Shown here in pieces: positions 8,167 through 17,900 of a stretch of DNA of 56,732 nt. Source of the DNA: Hyphomicrobiales bacterium (GTDB taxonomy: Bacteria > Pseudomonadota > Alphaproteobacteria > Rhizobiales > Aestuariivirgaceae); contig JACPNZ010000050.1 of NCBI GenBank assembly GCA_016185245.1, positions 1 through 56,732 on the forward strand, written 5' to 3'. The notes under the pieces are model-generated. The model worked only from the letters and a program-made list of their open reading frames with translations, was not told the DNA's origin and did no database searches. A program made the translations under genes and the position numbers. How positions within the stretch are numbered: the first letter of the stretch is position 1; each line of letters begins with the position of its first letter.

Positions 8167-8192
8167 CGCCGACTTATTGACTTATGAAAACC

Positions 8193-8221
8193 GCAGCCGG
8201 GAATAATCGGTTCCCGGCTGC
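8193..8221. terminator. Perfect 11-bp hairpin, probable terminator
   Basis: GCAGCCGGGAA (8193-8203) pairs perfectly with TTCCCGGCTGC (8211-8221) around a 7-base loop. On the plus strand no U-run follows; on the minus strand the stem is followed by GGTTTTC. It sits just after the small secreted peptide gene and could stop transcription in either direction. Confidence 0.5.
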
Positions 8222-8313
8222 AACCAACCATACTTGCCGGACACGATTGGTACCAGTCACGACACTCTGTGGCCCGACCTCGCGCTGCCGGTAAACACCA
8301 AAGGGAGAGAAAC

Positions 8314-8688
8314 ATGCGTCTGGTCGCGTTTATCGGTGCAATGGTCGCGGGTTTGGGGCTCCTTGGCACGGTAGGATATGCTGGCGGCGCCGGTCTCGAC
8401 GGGAGGTCGATCAAGCAGCTGTTTCCCGGCTACTTCGAAGCCCAAGTGCAAGGCTATCGGGTGGAATTCACTGGCTCCGGCAATGGCACCCTGCAGGGCA
8501 TTGCCTATGGACGCCAGGATCAGGGCCGCTGGTTTGTGAAGGGCAACAGTCTTTGCGTCTCCTGGAAGCAGTGGACCAAGGGTCAGGCGAAATGCGGTTT
8601 GATCTCCCAGCAGGGCGGCTGGTTTGTGGCGAGCGCCGGGGGCAAAGAGGTGTTGAAGTTTCGCCGGTCGATGCTGGCTCAGCAATAG
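8314..8688 (+). CDS. Small exported protein of unknown function
   Basis: The 124-residue protein has an N-terminal signal sequence (MRLVAFIGAMVAGLGLLG, probable cleavage after GYAGG). Its mature part reads KQLFPGYFEAQVQGYRVEF, then GQGRW-like DQGRWFVKGNSLCVSW, and ends KFRRSMLAQQ. The pattern of a glycine-rich beta scaffold with two Cys and repeated GRW/GGW turns resembles DUF995-like periplasmic proteins of rhizobia, but I cannot confirm the family. AAGGGAGAG before ATG 8314 fixes the start. The longer frame from 8269 has no ribosome site. Confidence 0.65.
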   Translation: MRLVAFIGAMVAGLGLLGTVGYAGGAGLDGRSIKQLFPGYFEAQVQGYRVEFTGSGNGTLQGIAYGRQDQGRWFVKGNSLCVSWKQWTKGQAKCGLISQQGGWFVASAGGKEVLKFRRSMLAQQ

Positions 8689-8922
8689 TAGCCGCGTGAA
8701 GCGATCGGTTTTGTCCTCATCGCCTCCGGACAGCCTTGGATCTGGCACATTCGCGGCCCCGGTGTCGGACGGCCATAGATAAAACCGTCGCGCAATCCGG
8801 CAATTGAGGATCGGGGCTTCTGGCAGAGCTACACCACTGCCGGGGACACGATCCGGCGGATTCTAAAATCCGTGCAGAAACAATCAGATCGGCCGGCGCC
8901 GCTTCGCATCCATCTCGGTTTT

Positions 8923-9063
8923 CTATTTCTTCTTGCCCGCCGAAGAGCCTGCCGTAGGCTTCGGCTGCATCACTCCAAATGAAGTAGCTGTGATTATCGG
9001 CTTGGCTTTTTGCTGCTTCGGCTTCTTCGCTTCACGATTGCTTCTTTGGTGACCTTTAGACAT
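8923..9063 (-). CDS. Small basic protein, 46 residues
   Basis: A Lys/Gln-rich peptide: MSKGHQRSNREAKKPKQQKA, then a short neutral centre and a KKK end. Very similar small proteins of unknown role (MSKGQQRSNREAKKPK type) occur in many rhizobial genomes, as I recall. AGAGGAGA lies at ideal distance before the ATG at 9063. The charge suggests nucleic-acid or ribosome association, but that is only inference. Confidence 0.65.
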   Translation of the reverse strand: MSKGHQRSNREAKKPKQQKAKPIITATSFGVMQPKPTAGSSAGKKK

Positions 9064-9147
9064 ACGAATTCTCCTCTGCCTGGATTTGCGCTAATTGATA
9101 TTCTGCAAGGATGAACCGAGCCATTCAGCTGTCGAAACAGCGGCCCG

Positions 9148-9327
9148 TCATGCAGGGCCAGGCAAAAGCGCGGTTTGCCCGACTATCGGATCGGTCTGGT
9201 TTTTGCCGATGATCGTGATGTTGGCGGCCGCCGAAAGTCCAGCCGGAGTCAAGTTGTAACTGGGTCTGACAAAGCCGCCAGCGGAGAGGAAGATCATCGT
9301 CAGGGCGAAGGTGGCCAGTAATCTCAT
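9148..9327 (-). CDS. Small exported protein, 59 residues
   Basis: A signal sequence (MRLLATFALTMIFLSAGG) is followed by a roughly 40-residue mature part containing NLTPAGLSAAANITIIGKN and ending LLPGPA. The ATG at 9327 has AAGGAGAG at correct spacing, so translation is likely. No family is recognised. It lies in the island between the small basic protein gene and a 485-bp gap. Confidence 0.5.
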   Translation of the reverse strand: MRLLATFALTMIFLSAGGFVRPSYNLTPAGLSAAANITIIGKNQTDPIVGQTALLPGPA

Positions 9328-9812
9328 CGATACTCTCCTTTCAAGAGAGCGCTTTCCAGCCGGCGCCAATGGCGACGGCACACAGATACGCTCGATCGGA
9401 ATGGGGTACGGTCGGACTTGACATCGAGGACCGATGCGCGCTGCCGCTTATGGTCCCAGCCCGGCGGGCCGAAAACTACGCCGCTGCGACCGGCGCCGAA
9501 CACTCAGGTGCAGGGGCAACGTTATCATTGCCGTCCCAGCGCGGCTTGCAATCGGCGGATTTCGGTACCAGGCGGAGTTTTGCGACCTTCGGAACTGCAA
9601 GCAATATACCCATCGCGGTTTCCATTGAGTCCGACGCTGCCCTGGCCCGAGCGGACCAAAGATCGTGCACAAAGATAGCGCAACCGTTCACGGAACCGGA
9701 CACCCCGATCTGCCGTCGCGCCACTTCGAGAATGCCATGAACCGAGTTTGGCTCATATGGGAACGAATGCTGGCTTTACAAGGCGATTTTTTAGCCGACT
9801 GTCAACACCGCG
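9328..9812. other. 485-bp island gap, no gene seen
   Basis: Several overlapping frames are open in both directions, but none has a ribosome site, a plausible amino-acid pattern or a recognisable domain. They overlap each other across strands. I see no repeat or RNA gene in it. Confidence 0.4.
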
Positions 9813-10079
9813 CTATGCGAAGTCCGTGTGTGTCAAGGTATAGGATCCTTCGCGCCGCCTGCCATAGACCATCTCGGCGACCTTGCAGATGCGGTCCCGA
9901 TGACGATCGAAAGCCTCAAGCAGACCCGACTCGCCGGCCAGCGCGCTCCCAGCCAAGCGCCGGATTACATCCTCTTCCACGAAGAATGGCCGTTCGAGGG
10001 CACCGTCATAGCCCGAAAAACGGACACAATGTCTGGTTGCATCATATCTGCGGCTGGGATTGGGAAACTCGATGGTCAT
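9813..10079 (-). CDS. DUF1488 family protein
   Basis: The 88-residue protein starts MTIEFPNPSRRYDATRHCVR and continues with FSGYDGALERPFFVEED, which is the DUF1488 pattern. It ends in AEMVYGRRREGSYTLTHTDF, also typical. Function is unknown; these proteins are abundant in rhizobia, frequently on plasmids and islands. Length is normal (about 85-95 residues). Confidence 0.78.
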   Translation of the reverse strand: MTIEFPNPSRRYDATRHCVRFSGYDGALERPFFVEEDVIRRLAGSALAGESGLLEAFDRHRDRICKVAEMVYGRRREGSYTLTHTDFA

Positions 10080-10144
10080 GCCAAACTATGACACATTCGC
10101 GGCCATGGTGCAGCAAAACCGGACACTGGTCCCAGTTGCAGAAC

Positions 10145-10318
10145 TCACCGCTCCTTAAGCGTGTCTTTGATGCCACCGACGACATTCCGAATTTTGCCTT
10201 CAGCAATCTCCGCCTTGCCCTCCGATTGCAGCTTGGCATCGCCGATTGCCCTTCCCAGCGCCTGCTTCACTGCGCCCTTCACCTGCTTCGCCGAACCGGA
10301 GACCCGATTCTTATCCAT
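10145..10318 (-). CDS. CsbD family stress protein
   Basis: The 57-residue protein begins MDKNRVSGSAKQVKGAVKQA, continues LGRAIGDAKLQSEGKAEIAE and ends KIRNVVGGIKDTLKER. This is the CsbD-like pattern of general-stress, hydrophilin-like small proteins. AGGAGAA lies 9 bp before ATG 10318. Its presence beside the DUF1488 and DUF3309 genes gives this part of the island a stress-response flavour. Exact role is unknown. Confidence 0.85.
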   Translation of the reverse strand: MDKNRVSGSAKQVKGAVKQALGRAIGDAKLQSEGKAEIAEGKIRNVVGGIKDTLKER

Positions 10319-10527
10319 GACAGTATTCTCCTAGGCGTTGTCGATATTGTTGATCCCGGAGGCGAAACACGGTAAAATTCAGCAAATCGTTTCGCGGCCG
10401 AGGTTGGTTAAAGTATGGTGGAACAGCCTGCTGCGGTCTGGTCAAAATCGCTCATAGCCGGGCATTCGGGGCGGTCAATTTTCTGCCGTGCCGCTATGCA
10501 ATTATCCCGACTCCGAAAGGCCACGTC

Positions 10528-11259
10528 ATGGTTATGCTACCCGAGGCCAGATTTGATCCCATAGCCTTTCTCGCCAAGGTTGGCGAGGGCCGGAGCATCA
10601 CCAAGTACGGCAAGGACCAGACTGTGTTCTTCCAGGGAGAGGCGGCGGATGCGGTATTCTACGTCCAGCGCGGCAAGGTCAAGATCACGGTCGTTTCGGA
10701 ACAAGGCAAAGAGGCCGTGGTGGCAATTCTGGATGACGCCAAATTCTTCGGCGAGGGGTGCCTCGCCGGGCAGGCACAACGTATCTCCAGCGCCGCCACA
10801 ATGGCAGCCTCCGTCATCGTGAGGATTGAGAAAGCGGCAATTGTGCGGGTGATCCACGAGGAACCGACATTTTCCGAGATGTTCATCGCTCACCTCCTCA
10901 GCCGTGCCATACGCATCGAGTCGGACCTCGTCGATCAGTTGTTCAATTCAAGCGAGAAACGGCTGGCGCGGCTGCTCCTGTTGTTGGCCAACTTCGGCAA
11001 GGACGGAAAAACCGAGCCGATAATCGCCAAGATCAGCCAGGAGACACTTGCGGAAATGATTGGAACAACGAGGTCGCGCGTAAGCTTCTTCATGAATAAA
11101 TTTCAAATTTCGCAAGTTGGGTTTCATCGACTACGACGACCACATCGTTGTCCACAGCTCATTGCTGAATGTGGTGCTGCACGATCAGTCGTACATCGAG
11201 TCAGCAAAGCAGGAAGCCGAGACGCTGTCGGACGATCGTGCCGAGTAGCTTCCCGATGA
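10528..11259 (+). CDS. Crp/Fnr family regulator with frameshifted C-terminus
   Basis: The 243-residue reading has a cyclic-nucleotide-binding-like domain (residues about 20-130, with GKDQTVFFQGEAADAVFYVQ and AILDDAKFFGEGCLAG). A Crp-type helix-turn-helix follows (ISQETLAEMIGTTRSRVSFF, about 170-190). There is no N-terminal Cys cluster, so it is not an oxygen-sensing FNR. A tandem 7-bp duplication at 11098-11111 shifts the frame at about residue 192. Without it the protein would read FRKLGFIDYDDHIVVHSSLL and stop at 11246-11248 after 237 residues, the normal end for this family. The present tail of about 50 residues looks like random translation. The wing of the DNA-binding domain is therefore lost. 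A sequencing error is possible but less likely for a clean 7-bp repeat. Confidence 0.8.
   Translation: MVMLPEARFDPIAFLAKVGEGRSITKYGKDQTVFFQGEAADAVFYVQRGKVKITVVSEQGKEAVVAILDDAKFFGEGCLAGQAQRISSAATMAASVIVRIEKAAIVRVIHEEPTFSEMFIAHLLSRAIRIESDLVDQLFNSSEKRLARLLLLLANFGKDGKTEPIIAKISQETLAEMIGTTRSRVSFFMNKFQISQVGFHRLRRPHRCPQLIAECGAARSVVHRVSKAGSRDAVGRSCRVASR
11098..11111 (+). repeat. 7-bp tandem duplication causing a frameshift
   Basis: AAATTTC occurs twice in direct succession (11098-11104 and 11105-11111). Removing either copy joins the two halves of the Crp/Fnr gene into one continuous, family-like reading frame. Confidence 0.85.
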
Positions 11260-11387
11260 GTGCTGTGGCGATTGCCGAATTGCCGAACTGGTCGCCGGTG
11301 TGGGCGCCGCCCGTAGCCAACCGATACGGCTTACAAGGTGGTTTTCGGCATGAAGGCAGAAACGGCTCGTTCACCGAGCTTTGCGGA

Positions 11388-11552
11388 TCAGATGCGCCCA
11401 AGCAACATGAGAATGACAACGACGATCAGGATGGTGCCAAGCACGCCTACGCCACTATGACCGAAGCCATAGCCGTAGCCGCCGAAACGGCCGCTGAAGC
11501 CACCGAGAAGGAAGATGATGAGGATGATAACCAGAATTACGCTGAGTGACAT
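11388..11552 (-). CDS. DUF3309 family small membrane protein
   Basis: The 54-residue protein has two hydrophobic segments (MSLSVILVIILIIFLLGGF and ILIVVVILMLLGRI) around a Gly/Tyr-rich loop (GRFGGYGYGFGHSGVGVLG). This is the DUF3309 pattern, common in rhizobia and often linked to stress genes. The ATG at 11552 is preceded by AAGGACGG. On the plus strand the same DNA is open but shows only a low-complexity shadow. Confidence 0.82.
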   Translation of the reverse strand: MSLSVILVIILIIFLLGGFSGRFGGYGYGFGHSGVGVLGTILIVVVILMLLGRI

Positions 11553-11985
11553 GACTGCCGTCCTTTTCCGACGTGCAAATGTGATTGTCCCCGGTCACCC
11601 CTAGTGAAGCCGATCGGTGCGAGAACTATCGCGCCTGCGGCAGCACCTATCAGTGCCGGTTTCAAATTCGATTGCGTGTCGCCTTTCAAAGCAGGCGGGA
11701 ACGCTATTTGCCCGGGATTCGGCGAAAACTTACGGCATCCATAGGGGACGCGCTGAGCAAAACTGCTCATCACGACACCGAATTACGCCGATCGACCGCT
11801 TAACGGGCGTAATTATTCCAGCGAGCCCTCTACCATTTTCCCGTTTCAATGCCATATAGAGGCGGGCCGCGCCGCACTCGCCTTTGCAGCAGGCTGGTTC
11901 ATCGCTGCAGTATCACTCTCTCCGTTTCAAGCGGTGCGCCGTCCCAAAAATCTTCAGGCGGCCAAGCCGCGCCGGAAAGGTACCA
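11553..11985. other. Region upstream of the glucan synthase; protein relic
   Basis: No intact gene is seen. On the minus strand about 11600-11690 encodes SNLKPALIGAAAGAIVLAPI followed by GFTRG. It resembles the start of a small rhizobial membrane protein (NLKPALWGA...GFTWGGW) but has neither a start codon at the right place nor the expected end; I take it as a relic. The rest would hold the promoter of the glucan synthase, but I could not identify a convincing one. Confidence 0.35.
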
Positions 11986-14900
11986 ATGTGGGCGCTCTTT
12001 CGCCGTATTTTCCCGCGCACCCCTACCCCATCTCCGTGGGACAATCAGGAACCTGTGCGCGAAGAGTTGTTCAGCATCGAGCGGCTCGAAGAGCATGCCC
12101 GCAGTCTTGCCGTGGCGCAGACGGTCGAGCCGAAATCGCTCAAGGGCCGGCAACTGGCAGGACGCCTCGCCGACAACGGCGAGGTCCTACTCGGTGCATT
12201 TCGCAGTACGGTTGCCGCGATCGACGAAGGACGCAGCATTACTCCGGCGGCCGAGTGGCTGGTCGACAACTATCACCTGATCGAGAAGCAGATCCGCGAG
12301 ATCCAGTCGGACTTGCCATCGGGCTACTATCGCCAGCTACCAAAACTTTCCGCTGGTCCTTTCGCGGGATATCCGCGGGTGTTCGGCATCGCATGGGGCT
12401 TCGTTGCCCATACCGACAGCCGATTCGATTCCGCCGTGCTGTTGCGTTACCTCCGGGCTTATCAGGAGGTACAGCCACTCACCATTGGCGAATTGTGGGC
12501 GATATCGATCACGCTGCGGATTGTGCTGATCGAGAATTTGCGACGGCTGGCCCAACAGATCGTGCAGGGCCGCGCCGCCCGGCAAATGGCAGATCGTCTC
12601 GCGGATCGCCTGTTGGGCACCAGTGGGCAGGTCGCCGTGCGTTTCGAGCATGCGCTAGATGAGTTTCAGAGCGGAGCATTGCCGGAAGCATTCGCGGTCC
12701 AGCTCGTGCACCGGCTTCGCGACCAGGACCCGGGGATCACCCCCGCTTTGAATTGGCTCGACCGGCGCCTCGCGGCGCAGGAGACGACGGCCGACAAGGT
12801 TGTGCGCGACGTGCACGGGAGGCAAGGTGCTTCCAACGTTTCGGTTCGCAATATCATCACCAGCCTTCGCCTCATTTCCGATGTCGACTGGAAGGATCTC
12901 TTTGAAGCCAGCAGTCTTGTCGATGAAGCCCTCGGCGAAGGCAGTCGCTTCAAGGACATGGATTTTCCGACCCGCAATCTCTATCGCGGCGCCATTGAAC
13001 AGTTGGCGCGGGGGTCGGAGCAAAGCGAAATGGAAATCGCGCGCGCTGCGATCCAGGCCGTCAAGAACGGCCAGCAAGTGGAACCCGCGTCGAATGACGA
13101 GCGCTTGGCCGACCCGGGATATTATCTCCTCGCCGGAGGTCGCGATCGATTCGCGGCAAGGATTGGCTATCGCCGGCCGGTGCGAGCCTGGCTGGCACGG
13201 TTCAACCGCGTCGCCGGCATCAGCGGATATGCGTCCGCCATTGGGCTTGCCACCGCGCTTCTTCTTGCGGTTCCTCTTATGGTTCTCGCGCAATTCGGCG
13301 TCGGTTGGACTGCCTTGAGCCTCCTCGGCATTTTGGGCTTGATCCCGGCAATCGATGCGGCTGTGGCACTGATCAATCGCGCCGTGAGCCTCGGCTTCCA
13401 GCCGAATCTGCTGCCGGCGCTGGAGTTGCGCAACGGCATCCCAGATCATCTGCGGACGCTGGTTGCCGTGCCAACGATGCTCACCAGTGCCGCGGCCATA
13501 GAGGAGCAGGTCGAGCGGCTCGAGATCCATCATCTCGCCAGTCCGGGCGACAATCTGCATTTCGCGTTGCTCTCGGACTGGACCGATGCGGTGGCGGAAC
13601 ATGCCGCGGACGACGACGCGCTCCTCTCTGTGGCGGCGGAGGGCATTGCCCGGCTCAACCAGCGCTATGGCCGGGCGCGCGGAGGTTACCGGTTCCTGTT
13701 GTTGCATCGCCGGAGAGTCTGGGCCGAAAGCGAAGCGCGCTGGATCGGTTGGGAGCGCAAGCGCGGCAAGCTCCATGAACTAAACCGCCTGTTGCGTGGC
13801 GCAACCGACACAAGTTTCATCGATGTCAACCGGGCACCACCGCAACCGCCCGCCAACATCCGCTATGTCGTGACGCTCGATGCCGATACGCGGCTGCCGC
13901 GCGACACGATTCTCCGGCTTATTGGAAAAATGGCGCACCCTTTGAACCGTCCGCGCTTCGATGCGACCGCGGGTCGGGTGGTGGACGGCTACGCCGTGTT
14001 ACAGCCGCGGGTAACGCCGTCCCTGCCTGTAGGCCGCGAAGGCTCACTGTTTCAGCGTATCTTCTCAAGTCTGAGCGGCATCGATCCCTATGCGTCGGCG
14101 GTGTCCGACGTCTACCAGGACATGTTTGGCGAAGGCTCTTATGCTGGCAAGGGCATTTACGACGTCGACGTCTTCGAGGCCTCTCTGGCGGGCCGCGTGC
14201 CACAGTCGACGCTGCTGAGCCACGATCTCTTCGAGGGCGTGTTCGCCAGAGCCGGCCTCGCTTCCGATGTCGAAGTCGTCGAGGAGTACCCCGCGCGCTA
14301 TGACGTGGGCGCGATGCGCCACCACCGCTGGGCGCGCGGTGACTGGCAGCTCTTGCCATGGATCCTGGGACGCATTGCGTCGCCCGTCGGAGCAACCCCG
14401 GCCTTCGGCGCGATACCGGCTATCGGGCGCTGGAAGATGCTCGACAATCTGCGCCGCACCCTATCGGCGCCCTTTGCCATTCTCGCCTTGCTCGCCGGGT
14501 GGGCGATGCCGCTTGAAGCCGCTCTCGTTTGGACCATCTTTGTTGTCTCGACGATTGTGCTGCCGACGATGATCCCCGTCGTTGCCGCGGTTCCGCCGCG
14601 CCGTGCAGGCGTCACCGCCGCCAGCCATATGCGCGCATTGGGCGGTGATTTCCGCCTCGCCCTCACCCTGTCGATGCTCGTCATCGCCTTTCTCGCACAC
14701 CAGGCCTGGCTGATGGGCGATGCGATCGTACGCACCATGCATCGCCTCTTGGTCACCCGCCGCCTGATGCTCGAATGGGTTCCCGCCGCGCAGGCTGCGA
14801 CGGGCCGCAGTCTCGATATTCCGAGCTTCTACCGCCGGATGGCGGGAGCGCTGGTCATCGCGGCCGCAGCAATTCTTGTCGCATTGGTTTCGCGCCACGG

Positions 14901-17900
14901 AACATGGCTTTTGGCCGCGCCGTTCGCAGCGCTCTGGTTCGCCTCGCCCGCCGTAGCCTTGCTGATCAGCTTGCCGCCGCGTCTGGCGGGACAGGTCGCG
15001 GTGGGTGAAGCGGACGCGCGTGCGTTGCGGCTTACGGCGCGTCGCACTTGGCGATTCTTCGAAAGCTTCGTGACCCCCGCCGACAACATGCTGCCACCCG
15101 ATAATTTCCAGGAAGATCCGGTACCAGTGCTGGCGCACCGGACCTCGCCGACCAATCTCGGGCTCTATCTCCTGTCGGTCGCAAGCGCCCGCGATTTCGG
15201 ATGGATCGGCACCGGCGACGCCGTCGCGCGGCTGGAAGCGACATTCGCAACGATGAACGGCCTCGAGCGCTTCCGGGGCCATTTCTACAACTGGTACGAC
15301 ACGCGCGATCGGCGCCCGCTTGATCCGCGTTACGTTTCCGCCGTCGACAGCGGCAATCTGGCGGGGCACCTCATTGCCCTCGCCAATACCTGCCGCGAAT
15401 GGCGTGGTTCGTCACCCGCTGTTCAACCGCGCCTCGACGGGCTGGCCGACGCCATCGATCTCGCGCGCGCGGAAGCGGCCCTCCTGCGCGATGGGCCACG
15501 TACCCAGACGGTGACATGGCACCAGCTCGACAGTGCGCTTGCCGCACTCGCCTCGGATGCGCGGCAGCCGACAGCGGATCCGGGTGGCTTCGCGCAGCAT
15601 CTGGCCGCAGTTTCCAACCAAGCCAATGTCATGGCCGACATCGCCCTCGCGCTGGCGACCGAAAGAGGCGGCGGCACCGGCACGGATTTGCTTTACTGGG
15701 TGCACGCGCTTACCGCATCGATTGACGGGCATCGCCGCGATTTCGCGCTTGGCGCGGACGAAACGGTGGCCTTGGACGCACGTCTTCTCGCACTCGAAAC
15801 GGCTGCGCGGTCGATGGCTATGGCCATGGATTTCGGCTTTTTGCTCGACCCCGACCGCATGCTGTTGTCGATCGGCTATCTGGTGCCGGAAGGCAAGCTC
15901 GACACCAACTGCTACGATCTGCTGGCTTCCGAAGCGAGGCTCGCCAGCTTCTTCGCTATCGCCAAGAGCGACGCTCCAGCCCGCCACTGGTTCCGGCTCG
16001 GCCGCTCGGTCACACCGGTTGCCCATGCCGCAGCTCTGATCTCCTGGTCGGGATCGATGTTCGAATATCTGATGCCTGCGCTGGTCATGCGCGCTCCGGC
16101 CGGGAGTCTTCTCGAACAGACAAGCCGGCTCATCGTGCGCCGCCAGATCGACTATGCTGCGGGACTCAACCTCCCGTGGGGTATTTCGGAGTCCGCCTAT
16201 AACGCCCGCGATCTTGAACTAACCTACCAATATTCGAACTTCGGGGTTCCCGGCCTCGGGCTCAAACGTGGGCTCGCCGAAAACCGCGTTGTTGCGCCCT
16301 ATGCGACAGCCCTTGCTGCCATGGTCGATCCGGCTGCCGCAACCGCCAATTTGAGTCGGCTTGCAGCGGAAGGCGGGCTTGGACGGCATGGCTTCTACGA
16401 GGCGCTTGACTACACAGCGTCCCGCCTGCCCGAGGGCAAAAAAGTGGTCACTGTCAAAGCTTTCATGGCGCATCATCAGGGCATGACCATCGTCGCCATC
16501 GCCGACACTCTTTTCGATGGCAGGATGCGGGCCAGATTCCATGCCGAACCCATTGTGCAGGCAACTGAACTTCTGTTGCAGGAACGCATGCCCCGCGACG
16601 TTTCGGTGGCACGGCCTTGGGCATCGGAAGTGAAATCGGGTGCCAGGGCCCGGGATGCCGAGGCCTCCGGCGGCCGTAGGTTCTCATCGGCAAATCAGGC
16701 GGCACCCCCCACCCACCTGCTCTCGAACGGTCGCTACGCCACGATGGTGACGGCCGCCGGTTCCGGTTACAGCCGTTGGGGTGATCGCGCCCTGACGCGC
16801 TGGCGCGAGGACGCAACATCGGACGACCATGGCTCTTACATCTTCCTGCGAGATGTGCGCAGCGGTGTCGTTTGGTCGGCGGGCTTTCAGCCAAGCGGCG
16901 CGGCGCCCGATGACTACACTGTCGTGTTCAACGAAGATCGCGCCGAGTTCACGCGGCAGGACGGAACGCTGACGACGGTATTGGATATCCTGGTTTCGGC
17001 CGAGGATAATGCCGAGGTCCGCCGCGTCTCGATTTTGAACAGCGGCAGCCGCATGCGGGAAATCGATGTAACGTCCTATGCCGAAGTCGTGCTGGCGCCA
17101 CAGGCCGACGACGTGGCGCACCCCGCCTTTTCCAAGCTCTTCGTCGAGACGGAATATCTCGTGGATGTCGGTGCGATTCTGGCGACACGGCGGAAACGCT
17201 CACCTTCGGACCTGGCAATCTGGGCCGGGCATCTGGCCGTAGTCGACGGCGAAACCGCGGGCCAAGTCGAAATCGAAACCGACAGGGCCCGCTTCCTGGG
17301 CCGTGGCCATGGTATCCGAACCCCCATTTCCATCATGGATGGGCGGGCCCTCTCCAACACGGTGGGCACCGTTCTCGACCCGATTTTTGCATTGCGCCGG
17401 CGGATGCAGATAGCCCCCGGAGCCACGGCGCGCATCGCCTTCTGGACGATGGCGGCTGCGACCCGCGAGGAATTGCTCGACTGTGTCGACAAACACCGGG
17501 ACACCACCGCCTACAGCCGCGCGGCGACGCTTGCCTGGACGCAAGCGCAGGTGCAGCTCCATCATCTCGGCATCACGGCGGGTGATGCCGCTCTCTTCCA
17601 GCGCCTTGCGGGACATGTGATCCATGCTTCGCCTGCACTACGCCCGTCCTCGGACACGATTGTTCGGGGCGGCGGCCCGCAGTCGGGGCTCTGGGCCCTG
17701 GGTATTTCCGGCGATCTGCCGATTGTGCTGTTGCGCATCAGCGATACCGAGAATCTCGATGTCGCCCGCGAACTTCTGCAAGCCCACGAATACTGGCGAC
17801 TGAAGCAGCTCGCTGTCGATCTGGTGATCCTCAACGAACGGCAATCCTCCTATGTGCAGGATCTCCAGATTGCACTTGAAACGCTGGTGCGCACCCTGCA

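Noticed and set aside
7302-9812. CRISPR array or phage structural genes in the island's gene-poor part
   Set aside because: No regularly spaced repeats are visible and no capsid, tail or replication protein pattern appears in any frame.
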